NCBI GenBank assembly: GCA_026954325.1
Contig: JAIXKK010000100.1
Coordinates: forward strand, 1 to 37,691
Origin: Bryobacterales bacterium
Lineage (GTDB): Bacteria > Acidobacteriota > Terriglobia > Bryobacterales > Bryobacteraceae
DNA: 37,691 nucleotides
Reading direction: 5' to 3'
In this document: positions 25,476-33,260 of the stretch, one piece after another
Layout of the letters: each line of letters begins with the position of its first letter
Position numbering within the stretch: position 1 is the stretch's first letter
The notes under the pieces: model-generated
What the model saw: only the letters and a program-made list of their open reading frames with translations
What the model was told of the DNA's origin: nothing
The model's database searches: none
Made by a program: the position numbers and the translations under genes

Positions 25476-26759
25476 ATGCGGCAAGCCGCGCAGCGAGGAT
25501 TCTGGTGGCTGGCCTTCCTGTTGTCGAGCCTGCCGCCGCTCTGCGCGCAGGCGAAGTTGTCCGGGGAAACCCTGCTGCTGGCCCGCATCCGGGCGCGAGC
25601 GGCGGAGAATCTGCGGCGGCTTCCAAATTACACCTGCCTCGAGACGATTGAGCGTTCCATGCGGCGCGCCGCCTCGCGCCGTTTTGAACTGATCGACCTG
25701 GTGCGCCTGGAAGTGGCCTATGTGGATGGCAAGGAAATGTTCGCCTGGCCCGGGTCGCGCACGTTCGAAGACCGCGACATCACGGAGATGGTAAGCGGAG
25801 GCGCCATCGGCAACGGCAGCTTTGCCCTGCACGCGCGCGGCATCTTCCTTTCAAACTCCGCGCTGTTCCAGTACGCCGGCGAAATAACGCTCGCGGGGCG
25901 GGCGGCTGTCCGATTCGACTACCACGTCCCGATGGTCCGCAGCGGATACAAGCTGCGCGTGAAACCGGAGGAAGGCATCGTCGGCTACAAGGGGTCGTTC
26001 TGGATCGATCCTCAAACGCTCGACCTGATGCGTCTCGATGTCGACATCAATGACATCCCACCCAACATCCCGGTGGCCGCGGGACGCGAATCGCTGGAAT
26101 ATGCGCGCGCAAAGATAGGTGGAAAGGATTTTCTCCTGCCCCGGCGCTCGGAGTTGATGCTTACCGACCTCGGTGGCAACGAGAGCCGCAACTATCTGCA
26201 CTTCAACGGCTGCCGCGAGTTCAGCGGTGAATCGGTGATTAATTTCGAGGATGTTCCGGAAGGCCCCATCGTCGGGAAGAAACCCCCTGTCCACATCACG
26301 CTGGCCGAAGGGCTGGACGTGGACCTGAAGTTGCAAACCACCATCGAGGCAGGCGTTACCGCGATGGGCGATCCGGTGACGGCGCTGGTTGCCAGGGACG
26401 TGCGCGGGAAAGGCCATATCTACGTACCCAAGGGCGCCGTAGTGGCGGGACGCATCGTGAGACTCCAGAGGGGCAACGGCCCGCGTGAAGCTTTTTGGGC
26501 GCTCGGCCTTCTCTTCGACCGCATCGATTTCGAAAACCAGTTTGGCGAGTTCCGCGCCCACATGTATCCCGTCACGTTCCCGCCGAGTCTGGCCTACTCC
26601 GCGGACCCGCGCCGGCCGGCTTTTTATCCCACCGGACCAGAACCTACCGAAACCAACCCACGGATTGGTATTCTTTATCTGAAGGGTGAAAAGGCGAAAT
26701 TGCCCGCCGGGATCTCCACTTCCTGGCGAACCCTGGCGCCCACCGAGGAAACCAAGTGA
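25476..26759 (+). CDS. Secreted conserved hypothetical protein (acidobacterial)
   Basis: This 427-aa exported protein of unknown function has a signal peptide (FWWLAFLLSSLPPLCAQA). The stretch RRLPNYTCLETIERSMRRA resembles an N-terminal motif I have seen in many secreted acidobacterial proteins of unknown role. The middle is rich in beta strands (GYKGSFWIDPQTLDLMRLDVD, GGKDFLLPRRSELMLTD). The last third contains LAEGLDVDLKLQTTIEAG, then DVRGKGHIYVPKGAVVAGRIVRLQR, a pattern like small beta-barrel adaptor modules. I cannot assign an enzyme class. It overlaps the next gene by 4 nt (GTGA), so the two are translationally coupled, linking it to a glucuronyl hydrolase. Confidence 0.75.
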   Translation: MRQAAQRGFWWLAFLLSSLPPLCAQAKLSGETLLLARIRARAAENLRRLPNYTCLETIERSMRRAASRRFELIDLVRLEVAYVDGKEMFAWPGSRTFEDRDITEMVSGGAIGNGSFALHARGIFLSNSALFQYAGEITLAGRAAVRFDYHVPMVRSGYKLRVKPEEGIVGYKGSFWIDPQTLDLMRLDVDINDIPPNIPVAAGRESLEYARAKIGGKDFLLPRRSELMLTDLGGNESRNYLHFNGCREFSGESVINFEDVPEGPIVGKKPPVHITLAEGLDVDLKLQTTIEAGVTAMGDPVTALVARDVRGKGHIYVPKGAVVAGRIVRLQRGNGPREAFWALGLLFDRIDFENQFGEFRAHMYPVTFPPSLAYSADPRRPAFYPTGPEPTETNPRIGILYLKGEKAKLPAGISTSWRTLAPTEETK

Positions 26760-27880
26760 TACTGTTCGAACCGGAAACTAACCGGGCGTTATTTGAGCAC
26801 GCCCTCGAATTCGGCAAGCGGCAAGTCAAGAGGCTCATCGAGTCTCACCCCGACTTCTACCCTATTTACACCGAAGAAGGGCGGTGGAAGCATGAAGGCC
26901 CCGCCTGGACGCACTGGTGCGACGGCTTCCTGCCGGGGATGATGTGGATCTTTCGCAAGCACTGCGGCGGCAACGGCACGGCGGAGGAGAAGTACTGGCT
27001 GGAGCAGGCCATCCGTTACACGACATCCCTCGAGCCGCGTAAGCACGACCGCGATGTCCATGATCTCGGATTCATTTTCCTCTCCACCTACTTCCGCTGG
27101 TACCGGCTCACCAAGGACCCGGCGCTCAACGAGGTGATTGTGCAGGCCGGCAGGACGCTGGCGCTGCGTTTCAAGGAGAAAGGCTACTATCTGCGGTCGT
27201 TCGTGGCGGAAAACTCGCTGTTCATCGACATCATGATGAATGTCGGAATCATTTTTTATGCCGCGCGCGAGACCGGCGACCGCAAACTGCGGGACATCGC
27301 CCTGCGGCACTGCCTCACGACGCGTCGCGTGCTGGTGCGCGGCGACGGGTCCACGGCGCACGAAGGATTGTTCGATCTCGAGACCGGCGAGTTTCTGCGC
27401 CAGGGCACGCATCAGGGGTTTCGTGGGGATTCGTGCTGGTCACGAGGCCTTGCCTGGTCGCTCTACGGCTTCAGCACCTCCTATGAGTACAGCCGCGATC
27501 CGCGCTTTCTCGAGACGGCGGAGAGTTGCGCCGACTACTACATCACCCACTCGAACGCGGACGGTGTTCCGCCGTGGGATTACAACGCGCCCGCGGAAAG
27601 CCGCAAGCTGATGGACACTTCCGCGGCCGCCATCGCCGCCTCCGGCCTGCTGCGGCTCTCCAGGCTGCTGCACGATCCCGTCAAGGGGCACTTCTACTGG
27701 TGCACGGCCACCCACATTCTGCGTACGTTGTGCCGGAACCACCTGGGCGAAGGCGACCCCGACTACGAAGGCATCCTCAAGGGCGGCGTCTATCACGTCC
27801 ACAAGGATCTCGGCGTCGATGAGAGCGTCATGTGGGGCGAGTACTTCTTCGTGGAAGCGCTCGACCACGTTCTGAGCTAA
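26756..27880 (+). CDS. Unsaturated glucuronyl hydrolase (GH88)
   Basis: This 374-aa cytoplasmic alpha/alpha-barrel enzyme removes unsaturated uronic acid from oligosaccharides left by polysaccharide lyases. The catalytic pair of the family is visible as Asp103 in VHDLGFIF and Asp158 in LFIDIMMNVG. Further signatures are THQGFRGDSCWSRGLAWSLYGF, PPWDYNAP and LMDTSAAAIAASGLLRLS. There is no signal peptide, so substrates must be imported. The start is GTG, with GAGGA 7 nt upstream, and overlaps the preceding stop. It ends 4 nt past the end of the convergent 2-hydroxyacid dehydrogenase gene. No lyase or transporter is in the window. Confidence 0.9.
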   Translation: MILFEPETNRALFEHALEFGKRQVKRLIESHPDFYPIYTEEGRWKHEGPAWTHWCDGFLPGMMWIFRKHCGGNGTAEEKYWLEQAIRYTTSLEPRKHDRDVHDLGFIFLSTYFRWYRLTKDPALNEVIVQAGRTLALRFKEKGYYLRSFVAENSLFIDIMMNVGIIFYAARETGDRKLRDIALRHCLTTRRVLVRGDGSTAHEGLFDLETGEFLRQGTHQGFRGDSCWSRGLAWSLYGFSTSYEYSRDPRFLETAESCADYYITHSNADGVPPWDYNAPAESRKLMDTSAAAIAASGLLRLSRLLHDPVKGHFYWCTATHILRTLCRNHLGEGDPDYEGILKGGVYHVHKDLGVDESVMWGEYFFVEALDHVLS

Positions 27881-28878
27881 TAGCCCTTCTCTTTGTCCAC
27901 CACGTTGCGCAGCGGTTCGCCCTTGGCGAACCGCGCCACGTTCTCGAGCACCAGCTCGCGGTGCCGCCCGCCCACCATGTCGGACACCGTGGCGATGTGC
28001 GGCGTGATGATGACGTTGTCGAACTTCCACAGCGGATGCCCTGGAGGAAGCGGCTCGGGATCGGTGACGTCGAGGCCCGCCCCGGAGACCCGCTTTTCGT
28101 CAAGCGCTTTGACGAGCGCTCCGGCATCGTAGAGCTTGCCTCGCGACACGGCGATGAAATACGAGTCGCGCTTCATCAGTTCGAACTGCTTCGGGCCCAT
28201 CATCTTTTCACTCTGCGGCGTGTGTGGAGCGGAAACGAACACCACGTCCGCCTTCGGCAGCACGGTGTCGAGGCGGTCCGGCTTCACCACATAGCTGATG
28301 GATGGCTGGAACGAAATATCCTTCGGATCGACGCCGATCACGGTCATCCCGAACGCCGCCGCGCGCGCGGCGATCTGCGAGCCGATGCCGCCCACACCGA
28401 TGATGACGGCTGTCTTGCCGCGCAGTTCAATCGCCTTCCAACCTTCGCGCGGAAGCCCTTCCTTGCCGCGCTCCGCCACCGCCCGGTTGATGCCGCGCGT
28501 CAGGGCAAGCAGCAGCGCGAATGCGTGGTCGGCGATCTCCGGCCCTTGAATGATCTTCCCGTTGGTGAGCGTAATGTTCGAGTGAATCAATTCAGGGAAA
28601 CGATAGCGCTCCACGCCGGCGCTGGGGATGTGGATCCATTTCAGATTCTTGCCCGCGCGGAAGATCTCGGGGCTGATCTCGCCGATATACGCATCGGCGC
28701 CGGCGACTTCCTTGATGACGTTGTCCGGCCGCCCCTCGACGAAGGTGACTCCGGGAGCAACCTGCTTCATGTCGGAAATCGAGTCCGCATTGCGTCCGGT
28801 GACGACAATCTTCAATTGCGCGGGAGCCTGCGGGCAGGCAAACCCGAGGAGGGCGAGGGAAAGAACCGTCCGTAACAT
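27877..28878 (-). CDS. D-2-hydroxyacid dehydrogenase family protein with a signal peptide
   Basis: This 333-aa member of the NAD-dependent D-isomer 2-hydroxyacid dehydrogenase family has the nucleotide-binding motif VIIGVGGIGSQIAARAAAFGM and the usual catalytic set: Arg in VSRGKLYD, Glu in GLDVTDPEPLPPGHPLW, and His in ITPHIAT. Unusually it starts with a typical Sec signal peptide (MLRTVLSLALLGFACPQAPAQ) directly before the first strand LKIVVTGRN. NAD is not normally available outside the cytoplasm, so it may use tightly bound cofactor or have another role. A TAGAAT element lies 6 nt before the ATG. It follows the aldolase gene on the minus strand by 48 bp. Confidence 0.87.
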   Translation of the reverse strand: MLRTVLSLALLGFACPQAPAQLKIVVTGRNADSISDMKQVAPGVTFVEGRPDNVIKEVAGADAYIGEISPEIFRAGKNLKWIHIPSAGVERYRFPELIHSNITLTNGKIIQGPEIADHAFALLLALTRGINRAVAERGKEGLPREGWKAIELRGKTAVIIGVGGIGSQIAARAAAFGMTVIGVDPKDISFQPSISYVVKPDRLDTVLPKADVVFVSAPHTPQSEKMMGPKQFELMKRDSYFIAVSRGKLYDAGALVKALDEKRVSGAGLDVTDPEPLPPGHPLWKFDNVIITPHIATVSDMVGGRHRELVLENVARFAKGEPLRNVVDKEKGY

Positions 28879-28884
28879 GGGGGC

Positions 28885-28890
28885 ATTCTA
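28885..28890 (-). promoter_or_regulatory. Possible -10 element of the 2-hydroxyacid dehydrogenase gene
   Basis: On the minus strand TAGAAT ends 6 nt before ATG 28878. The intervening GCCCCC is not an RBS, so this again fits a leaderless start. Confidence 0.4.
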
Positions 28891-28926
28891 CCCGATTCCG
28901 CGGCGATGCGCTCGCGCGGAGCGAGT

Positions 28927-29775
28927 CTAAATGAGGGAAGAGGGGCGGCGGCTCCAGGGTTTTCCCTTCTCCCGCGAGACCGCTTCCATGTCCTTCACGT
29001 AGGCGCCCGCCTGGGTGAGGATGTGATGCAGGTCATTGCCGATGCTGATGAAGGTGAACCCCTTGTCGAGAAATTCGCCCACGCGGCTGGTTCCGAAAAG
29101 GAAGAGGCCGAGGATGACGTTGTTCTTGCGCGCCTCGCCGGCCAGGGTCTGCGTCGCGGCGTTCAACTCGGGCGAGGTGTACATGTGCGGGAACTCGTAC
29201 TTCTCATAGAGCCCCATCGACATGCAGAGGTCGTTCTGCCCCAGGAACAGAATGTCCACGCCGGGAACCGCGGCGATTTCCGCCATGTTCTCGATGCAGG
29301 AAGCGGTCTCCACCTGCAGGGCGACGATGATGTTCGCATTGGCGTTGCCGACATAGCCGAGCAGACCGGCTTTGTTGGTGCTGCGCTGGGGGAAGTAGAC
29401 CGAGCGCGTCCCGGCGGTGGGGTAGCGGGCGCAGCTTACGGCCTGGCGCGCTTCCTCGGCGCTGTTGATGTAGGGGATGAGGACGCCGTCCGCTCCCAGA
29501 TCGAGAGCCTGCTGGATCCCTGCGCGGTCATGAAACCCGGCCACGCGCACCATCGACTTGGCCCCACCGCCGCCGATGGCGGCGATCATCGCCGAGAGTT
29601 TTTCATAACCCATGGGTCCGTGCTGGGTGTCGACGAGAAGCCAGTCGAAACCGCTGTGCGCCAGTTGCTCGGCTACCGTGGGGCTATGTGAATTGACGAA
29701 GAGGCCCATCTTGGGGCGGCCTTCGCGCAGTTGTTGTTTGAATTCAGCTCCGGTAAGGGCGGCGGCATCGCTCAT
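28927..29775 (-). CDS. HpcH/HpaI-family aldolase
   Basis: This 282-aa class II pyruvate-dependent aldolase of the HpcH/HpaI family (2-keto-3-deoxy acid or 4-hydroxy-2-oxo acid aldolases) has the signatures MGLFVNSHSPTVAEQLAHSGFDWLLVDTQHGP, GADGVLIPYINSAEEARQAV, ALQVETASCIENMAEIAAVPGVDILFLGQNDL (metal-binding Glu and Asp) and FISIGNDLHHI. The metal site is complete. AAGGAG lies 10 nt before the ATG. A good promoter lies at 29848-29877. With the neighbouring GH88 gene it could act on sugar-acid breakdown products; this is inferred from position only. Confidence 0.87.
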   Translation of the reverse strand: MSDAAALTGAEFKQQLREGRPKMGLFVNSHSPTVAEQLAHSGFDWLLVDTQHGPMGYEKLSAMIAAIGGGGAKSMVRVAGFHDRAGIQQALDLGADGVLIPYINSAEEARQAVSCARYPTAGTRSVYFPQRSTNKAGLLGYVGNANANIIVALQVETASCIENMAEIAAVPGVDILFLGQNDLCMSMGLYEKYEFPHMYTSPELNAATQTLAGEARKNNVILGLFLFGTSRVGEFLDKGFTFISIGNDLHHILTQAGAYVKDMEAVSREKGKPWSRRPSSLI

Positions 29776-29847
29776 GATTCATTCACTCCTTGGGGGATTG
29801 GGAAATCGTGGAATTGGAATTGTCTGGATAAGACGCGAACTCAGAGC

Positions 29848-29877
29848 AATATAGCCAATCGCGGGGCCGGGAGTCAA
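29848..29877 (-). promoter_or_regulatory. Sigma-70 type promoter of the aldolase gene
   Basis: On the minus strand TTGACT (29872-29877) and TATATT (29848-29853) are 18 nt apart, each 5 of 6 to consensus. The predicted leader is about 65 nt and carries a proper AAGGAG. Confidence 0.65.
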
Positions 29878-29905
29878 TGAAAACGGAGGCGGCGGCGAGA
29901 AAGAA

Positions 29906-31156
29906 GTGCCGCCGCTCAAGCCCCCTTTCCTCAGGCCGATACGTGGCTTGGAAAGAGAGGGTCCTCTGATCTCTGCAATTATTTCACCGCGCCGTTCCAT
30001 GGCAAACGACCTGCGGCATGCCCTGGAGGGAGCCGCCGGGTTGGAGGCGGTATGGATGGTCTACGATTATCCGGACGCGCACGGCCTGTCACGCCTCCGG
30101 GAAGCCAAACCGGGCTGTGTGGTCTTTCTCGACTTGGTCGACCCCTCTCAGGCCACCCGCTTGGCGGCGGAAATTGACACCAACTACCCCTGGGCGGAAC
30201 AGATAGCGATTGACGCGGGAAACGGGCGGGAGGAACTCCTCGGATTGATGCGGTTGGGGGTGCGCGAAGTGATCACTCATCCTTTTGGCGCCGCGGAGGT
30301 GGAGGCCGCCCTGATGAGGGCGCGGCGGAAACTCAAGGGCGGCCCGGCGGCTTCCGGAAATGGCGCGGGCGAGGTCTATGCGTTCACTCCGGCCAAGCCC
30401 GGAGCGGGCGCCAGCACGCTTGCGGCGAGTACGGCGGCCGCCGTGGCCCGCCTCTCGCAAAAGAGAACGCTCCTCGCCGACTTCGACGTGAAACTGGGAA
30501 TCACCTCGTTTTTGCTCAAGCTCGACGGACAAAACTCCGTCCTCGATGCCCTCGATCAGAGTGATTGGATGAATGAGGAATTGTGGGCGAGGCTCGTTTC
30601 CGAACGCGGCTTCCTCGATGTTCTCGGGTCGTCGCCCGCCTCGTACGCGAGAGCGAGGCCCGCTTCCGATTTTCTGAACCTGCTGCGCTTTGCGCAAACG
30701 CAGTATCCGGCAGTGCTGGTGGACTTGCCGGGAAGCATGGACGAGCACGAAGTGGAGACGCTCGCCATGGCCAAACAGATTTTCCTGGTCTGTACGCCGG
30801 ATGTTTCCGGACTCCACATGGCCCGCCGCAAATATGAACTGGCGGCCAGACTGGGATTGACGGACAGGCTGGCGCTGGTGCTCAACCGTTCCGGCGCGCG
30901 CCGCGCGCTGAGTATCGCGGATATCGAAAGCGTGGTGCAACTGCCCGTTCGCCATGCGCTTCCGAACGACGAGAAGGCTGTGGCTGAGGCTGTTCGGAAA
31001 GGGGACCCGCTGCGCCCTGGCTGCGCCTTGGGAGAACAGGTGGAGGCGCTCGCCCGCCGCATCCTCCAGGGCGCGGCCGGAGCAGAGTCCCCCGAACGCC
31101 GCAGAAAGTTCGTCGACTATTTCTCCATCAGTTCCGCCCGGGCCGCTAATTCGTGA
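29906..31156 (+). CDS. CpaE/TadZ-like ATPase with receiver-like N-terminal domain
   Basis: This 416-aa protein has an N-terminal receiver-like domain (about 21-140, ISAIISPRRSMANDLRHAL, VVFLDLVDP, VREVITHPFGAAEVEAAL), in which the phosphoacceptor region reads FLDLVD. A ParA/MinD-type ATPase domain follows. Its deviant Walker A is KPGAGAST (164-171), with Ser where MinD has the second invariant Lys, as seen in atypical TadZ/CpaE proteins. Later motifs are LLADFDVKLGITSFLL, AVLVDLPGSMDEHEVE and LVCTPDVSGLHMARRK. Relatives place type IV/Tad pilus machinery at cell poles, but no other tad gene is here. I kept GTG 29906 because ATG 29999 would cut off the first strand. It overlaps the next gene's longest frame by GTGA. 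Confidence 0.8.
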   Translation: MPPLKPPFLRPIRGLEREGPLISAIISPRRSMANDLRHALEGAAGLEAVWMVYDYPDAHGLSRLREAKPGCVVFLDLVDPSQATRLAAEIDTNYPWAEQIAIDAGNGREELLGLMRLGVREVITHPFGAAEVEAALMRARRKLKGGPAASGNGAGEVYAFTPAKPGAGASTLAASTAAAVARLSQKRTLLADFDVKLGITSFLLKLDGQNSVLDALDQSDWMNEELWARLVSERGFLDVLGSSPASYARARPASDFLNLLRFAQTQYPAVLVDLPGSMDEHEVETLAMAKQIFLVCTPDVSGLHMARRKYELAARLGLTDRLALVLNRSGARRALSIADIESVVQLPVRHALPNDEKAVAEAVRKGDPLRPGCALGEQVEALARRILQGAAGAESPERRRKFVDYFSISSARAANS

Positions 31157-31215
31157 CGATAGTCTCCGCGAGAACACCCGAGCGGAAATCTGCCCGGCAT
31201 GGAAGGAGGAGATAC

Positions 31216-32286
31216 TTGCCAGAACTCGATCGCTCCCAATTGATGATCATTCTCCAATCGGAGGCTCGCGACACGATGCACGCGGTGCTAGGGATGCTTC
31301 ACGTCATGTCGGAGGGCCTGCTGACGAGTGATCAACGCCAGTGCGTGCTCGCATGCCGCGCCCGCGCCGATAAACTTCTTCGCCGCATGGACGACAGCCG
31401 CCGCTTGCTGCAGCCCGAGGACGATCCCCCGGTCCGCGCCCCATTTGATCTGGCCGAAGTAGTGGAGGAGGTGATCGGGTTGATGCGCGTCCTTGCCTTG
31501 CGGAAGGGGGTAGCGCTGGAAACTTCGGCGTCGGAGAAGGTTCCCCGCACGGTCATTTCCGATCGCTTACTGTTGGAAGAGATCCTCTCGAGGGTATTGG
31601 AGAACGGCATTGGGCGATCCCGCGTGGGACGCGTCATCTTTCATGTCGAGGCGGAATCATCCGCCTGGGCGGGACTGTCCACGGTGCGGTTTCGTGTTAC
31701 CACGCAGACTCCCTGGGAGGATCGGCCGATGCACCCCGTTCCCGATGCCGCCCGGAAAGACAACCTGGATTGCGCGCTCCTCCGGGAACTGGTGGCCGGC
31801 CTTGGCGGCACGATGATTTACGAGCCTTCTCTTAGGGAGGGAATCCGGATCACGGTTGCATTGCCCTTGGAGGTCCCGGCGGAGCCACCTGGCCCCGCCG
31901 GTTCCTCGCGGAGAATCCTCGTGGCCGGCAATAGCGCCGGAACTCTGCTCGAAGACTACCTTCGTGGCCAGCCCTACCAGGTGTCGAGGGCCTCTGACGG
32001 CGCACAAGCCGTGGAACTGGCCGAACGCAACATCTATGACGCGGTGGTCATGGACATCCGGATGCCGGTGCTCGATGGCTTTGCCGCCACGCGGGCTATC
32101 CGCGAATGGGAGACCCGGAATGGACGGCCACGCACGCCGATTATCGTGCTGTCCGGCGAGCACCAGGAAACGCAGCTCCGGGAGGGGGGAGCAGCAGGGT
32201 GCTCGGCGTATCTCACCAGACCGGTGGCGAAGGAAGCATTCTTGGAGATGCTGCGGGAGTATCCGGGGGCTGAGGCAAACGGCTGA
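31216..32286 (+). CDS. Degenerate hybrid histidine kinase/receiver protein
   Basis: This protein is 356 aa from TTG 31216, chosen because AAGGAGGA at 31203-31210 sits 5 nt before it; the frame is open from GTG 31153. A HisKA-like helix pair (SEARDTMHAVLGML) has Glu16 where the phosphoacceptor His should be. The ATPase part keeps only its edges (RVLENGIG, ELVAGLGGTMIYEPSL, IRITVALPLE), and the DxGxG loop is absent (TPWEDRPMHPV). The C-terminal receiver keeps the Asp (D280 in VVMDIRMPVLDGF), but the usual acidic pair is replaced (VAGNSAG) and the conserved Lys is Arg335 (TRPV). It is therefore probably an unphosphorylated scaffold or decoy. It follows the CpaE-like gene closely. Confidence 0.8.
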   Translation: MPELDRSQLMIILQSEARDTMHAVLGMLHVMSEGLLTSDQRQCVLACRARADKLLRRMDDSRRLLQPEDDPPVRAPFDLAEVVEEVIGLMRVLALRKGVALETSASEKVPRTVISDRLLLEEILSRVLENGIGRSRVGRVIFHVEAESSAWAGLSTVRFRVTTQTPWEDRPMHPVPDAARKDNLDCALLRELVAGLGGTMIYEPSLREGIRITVALPLEVPAEPPGPAGSSRRILVAGNSAGTLLEDYLRGQPYQVSRASDGAQAVELAERNIYDAVVMDIRMPVLDGFAATRAIREWETRNGRPRTPIIVLSGEHQETQLREGGAAGCSAYLTRPVAKEAFLEMLREYPGAEANG

Positions 32287-32448
32287 AGCCGGGAGGCAAT
32301 ATTTCCAGGATGCCGGTTCTAAGGTGGACTAAGGAAACGCGAAACTTCCCTTAGAGGCGTATCTCGACGTAATCTCACGGACCCGTTCCACCGATTCTCT
32401 TTGTGTTACCGGTGTATGACATCCGGTCGCCAGGAGCACACGTCCGTT

Positions 32449-33168
32449 ATGACCTCTCTCGATCGTCTCAAACAAACTTTCACCGGAGCCCGGAGGACAA
32501 TCGCCCTTCCTCTTGTAACTCTGGCCGTGGCCACTCTCGGAGCCCAGGCCGCTACCTTTATTCCTGATTCCGCCAGTTGCGATGGTGGCACGGTATCTAC
32601 TTCCGCGCTGCCTGACGTAAACGGCGTGACGGGGGTGAAGATCTTCACCACGGCGCCGTGTTCCGTCACCGATACGGGAGGCACGGGAACCGCCACCATC
32701 AATTTGACAGTAAGCGGAGGGCCCGGTGGAACCTTTGATCTGGCGATGGTCAGCTTTCCGGTAAATTTCGTTTTTACCATCAATTCCTCCGACACATACG
32801 ACATCATCTTTTACACGCTCAGCCTGCAGTTGAACGGGCTTACGGTTCAACAAACCAGTCCCTGGCCCGTGAGCGCGGGCACTACGGTGAACTCGGCGGA
32901 TGGCGAGAACTTCAACTCATTCAGCTACTTCCTTGATTCCGCCGGCATGGCGCTGAATTCGTGGACCTTGACGCTTCTGGTAACGCAAACAGACCCCTTC
33001 AATGGCGGCGGTCAGACGCTCTCTCTCGATATTCCCCCGAATTCCATCGATATAACCGGTCCCGCGAGCGGCGGTGAATCACCCAGTCCGGAACCATCGT
33101 CCCTGCTACTCCTCGGATCAGGCGTTGGGCTGCTTCTATTCAGTAAACGCAGTCTCCGGCGGGTCTGA
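32449..33168 (+). CDS. PEP-CTERM sorted secreted protein
   Basis: This 239-aa exported protein starts at ATG 32449 with an AGGAG 12 nt upstream. A basic N-terminus and hydrophobic segment (RRTIALPLVTLAVATLGAQA) form the signal peptide. The mature part is rich in Thr, Ser, Gly and Asn with predicted beta strands (TATINLTVSGGPGGTFDLAM). It ends in a classic PEP-CTERM tail, SPSPEPSSLLLLGSGVGLLL followed by FSKRSLRR, recognised and cut by an exosortase. Two cysteines (CDGG, PCSV) may form a disulfide. It has its own terminator at 33201-33224. No exosortase or EPS gene is in the window. The 162-bp spacer before it holds nothing I recognise. Confidence 0.88.
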   Translation: MTSLDRLKQTFTGARRTIALPLVTLAVATLGAQAATFIPDSASCDGGTVSTSALPDVNGVTGVKIFTTAPCSVTDTGGTGTATINLTVSGGPGGTFDLAMVSFPVNFVFTINSSDTYDIIFYTLSLQLNGLTVQQTSPWPVSAGTTVNSADGENFNSFSYFLDSAGMALNSWTLTLLVTQTDPFNGGGQTLSLDIPPNSIDITGPASGGESPSPEPSSLLLLGSGVGLLLFSKRSLRRV

Positions 33169-33200
33169 CGTCCTCCGTTCCATAACCAGGTTCGGCAAAG

Positions 33201-33224
33201 GCCGCGCGGCGAAGCGCGGCTTTT
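33201..33224 (+). terminator. Rho-independent terminator of the PEP-CTERM gene
   Basis: The arms GCCGCGC (33201-33207) and GCGCGGC (33214-33220) pair perfectly around GGCGAA and are followed by TTTT. Confidence 0.8.
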
Positions 33225-33260
33225 CCCTTGTTATGTAGACTGAGGATAGACCATCCTGTG

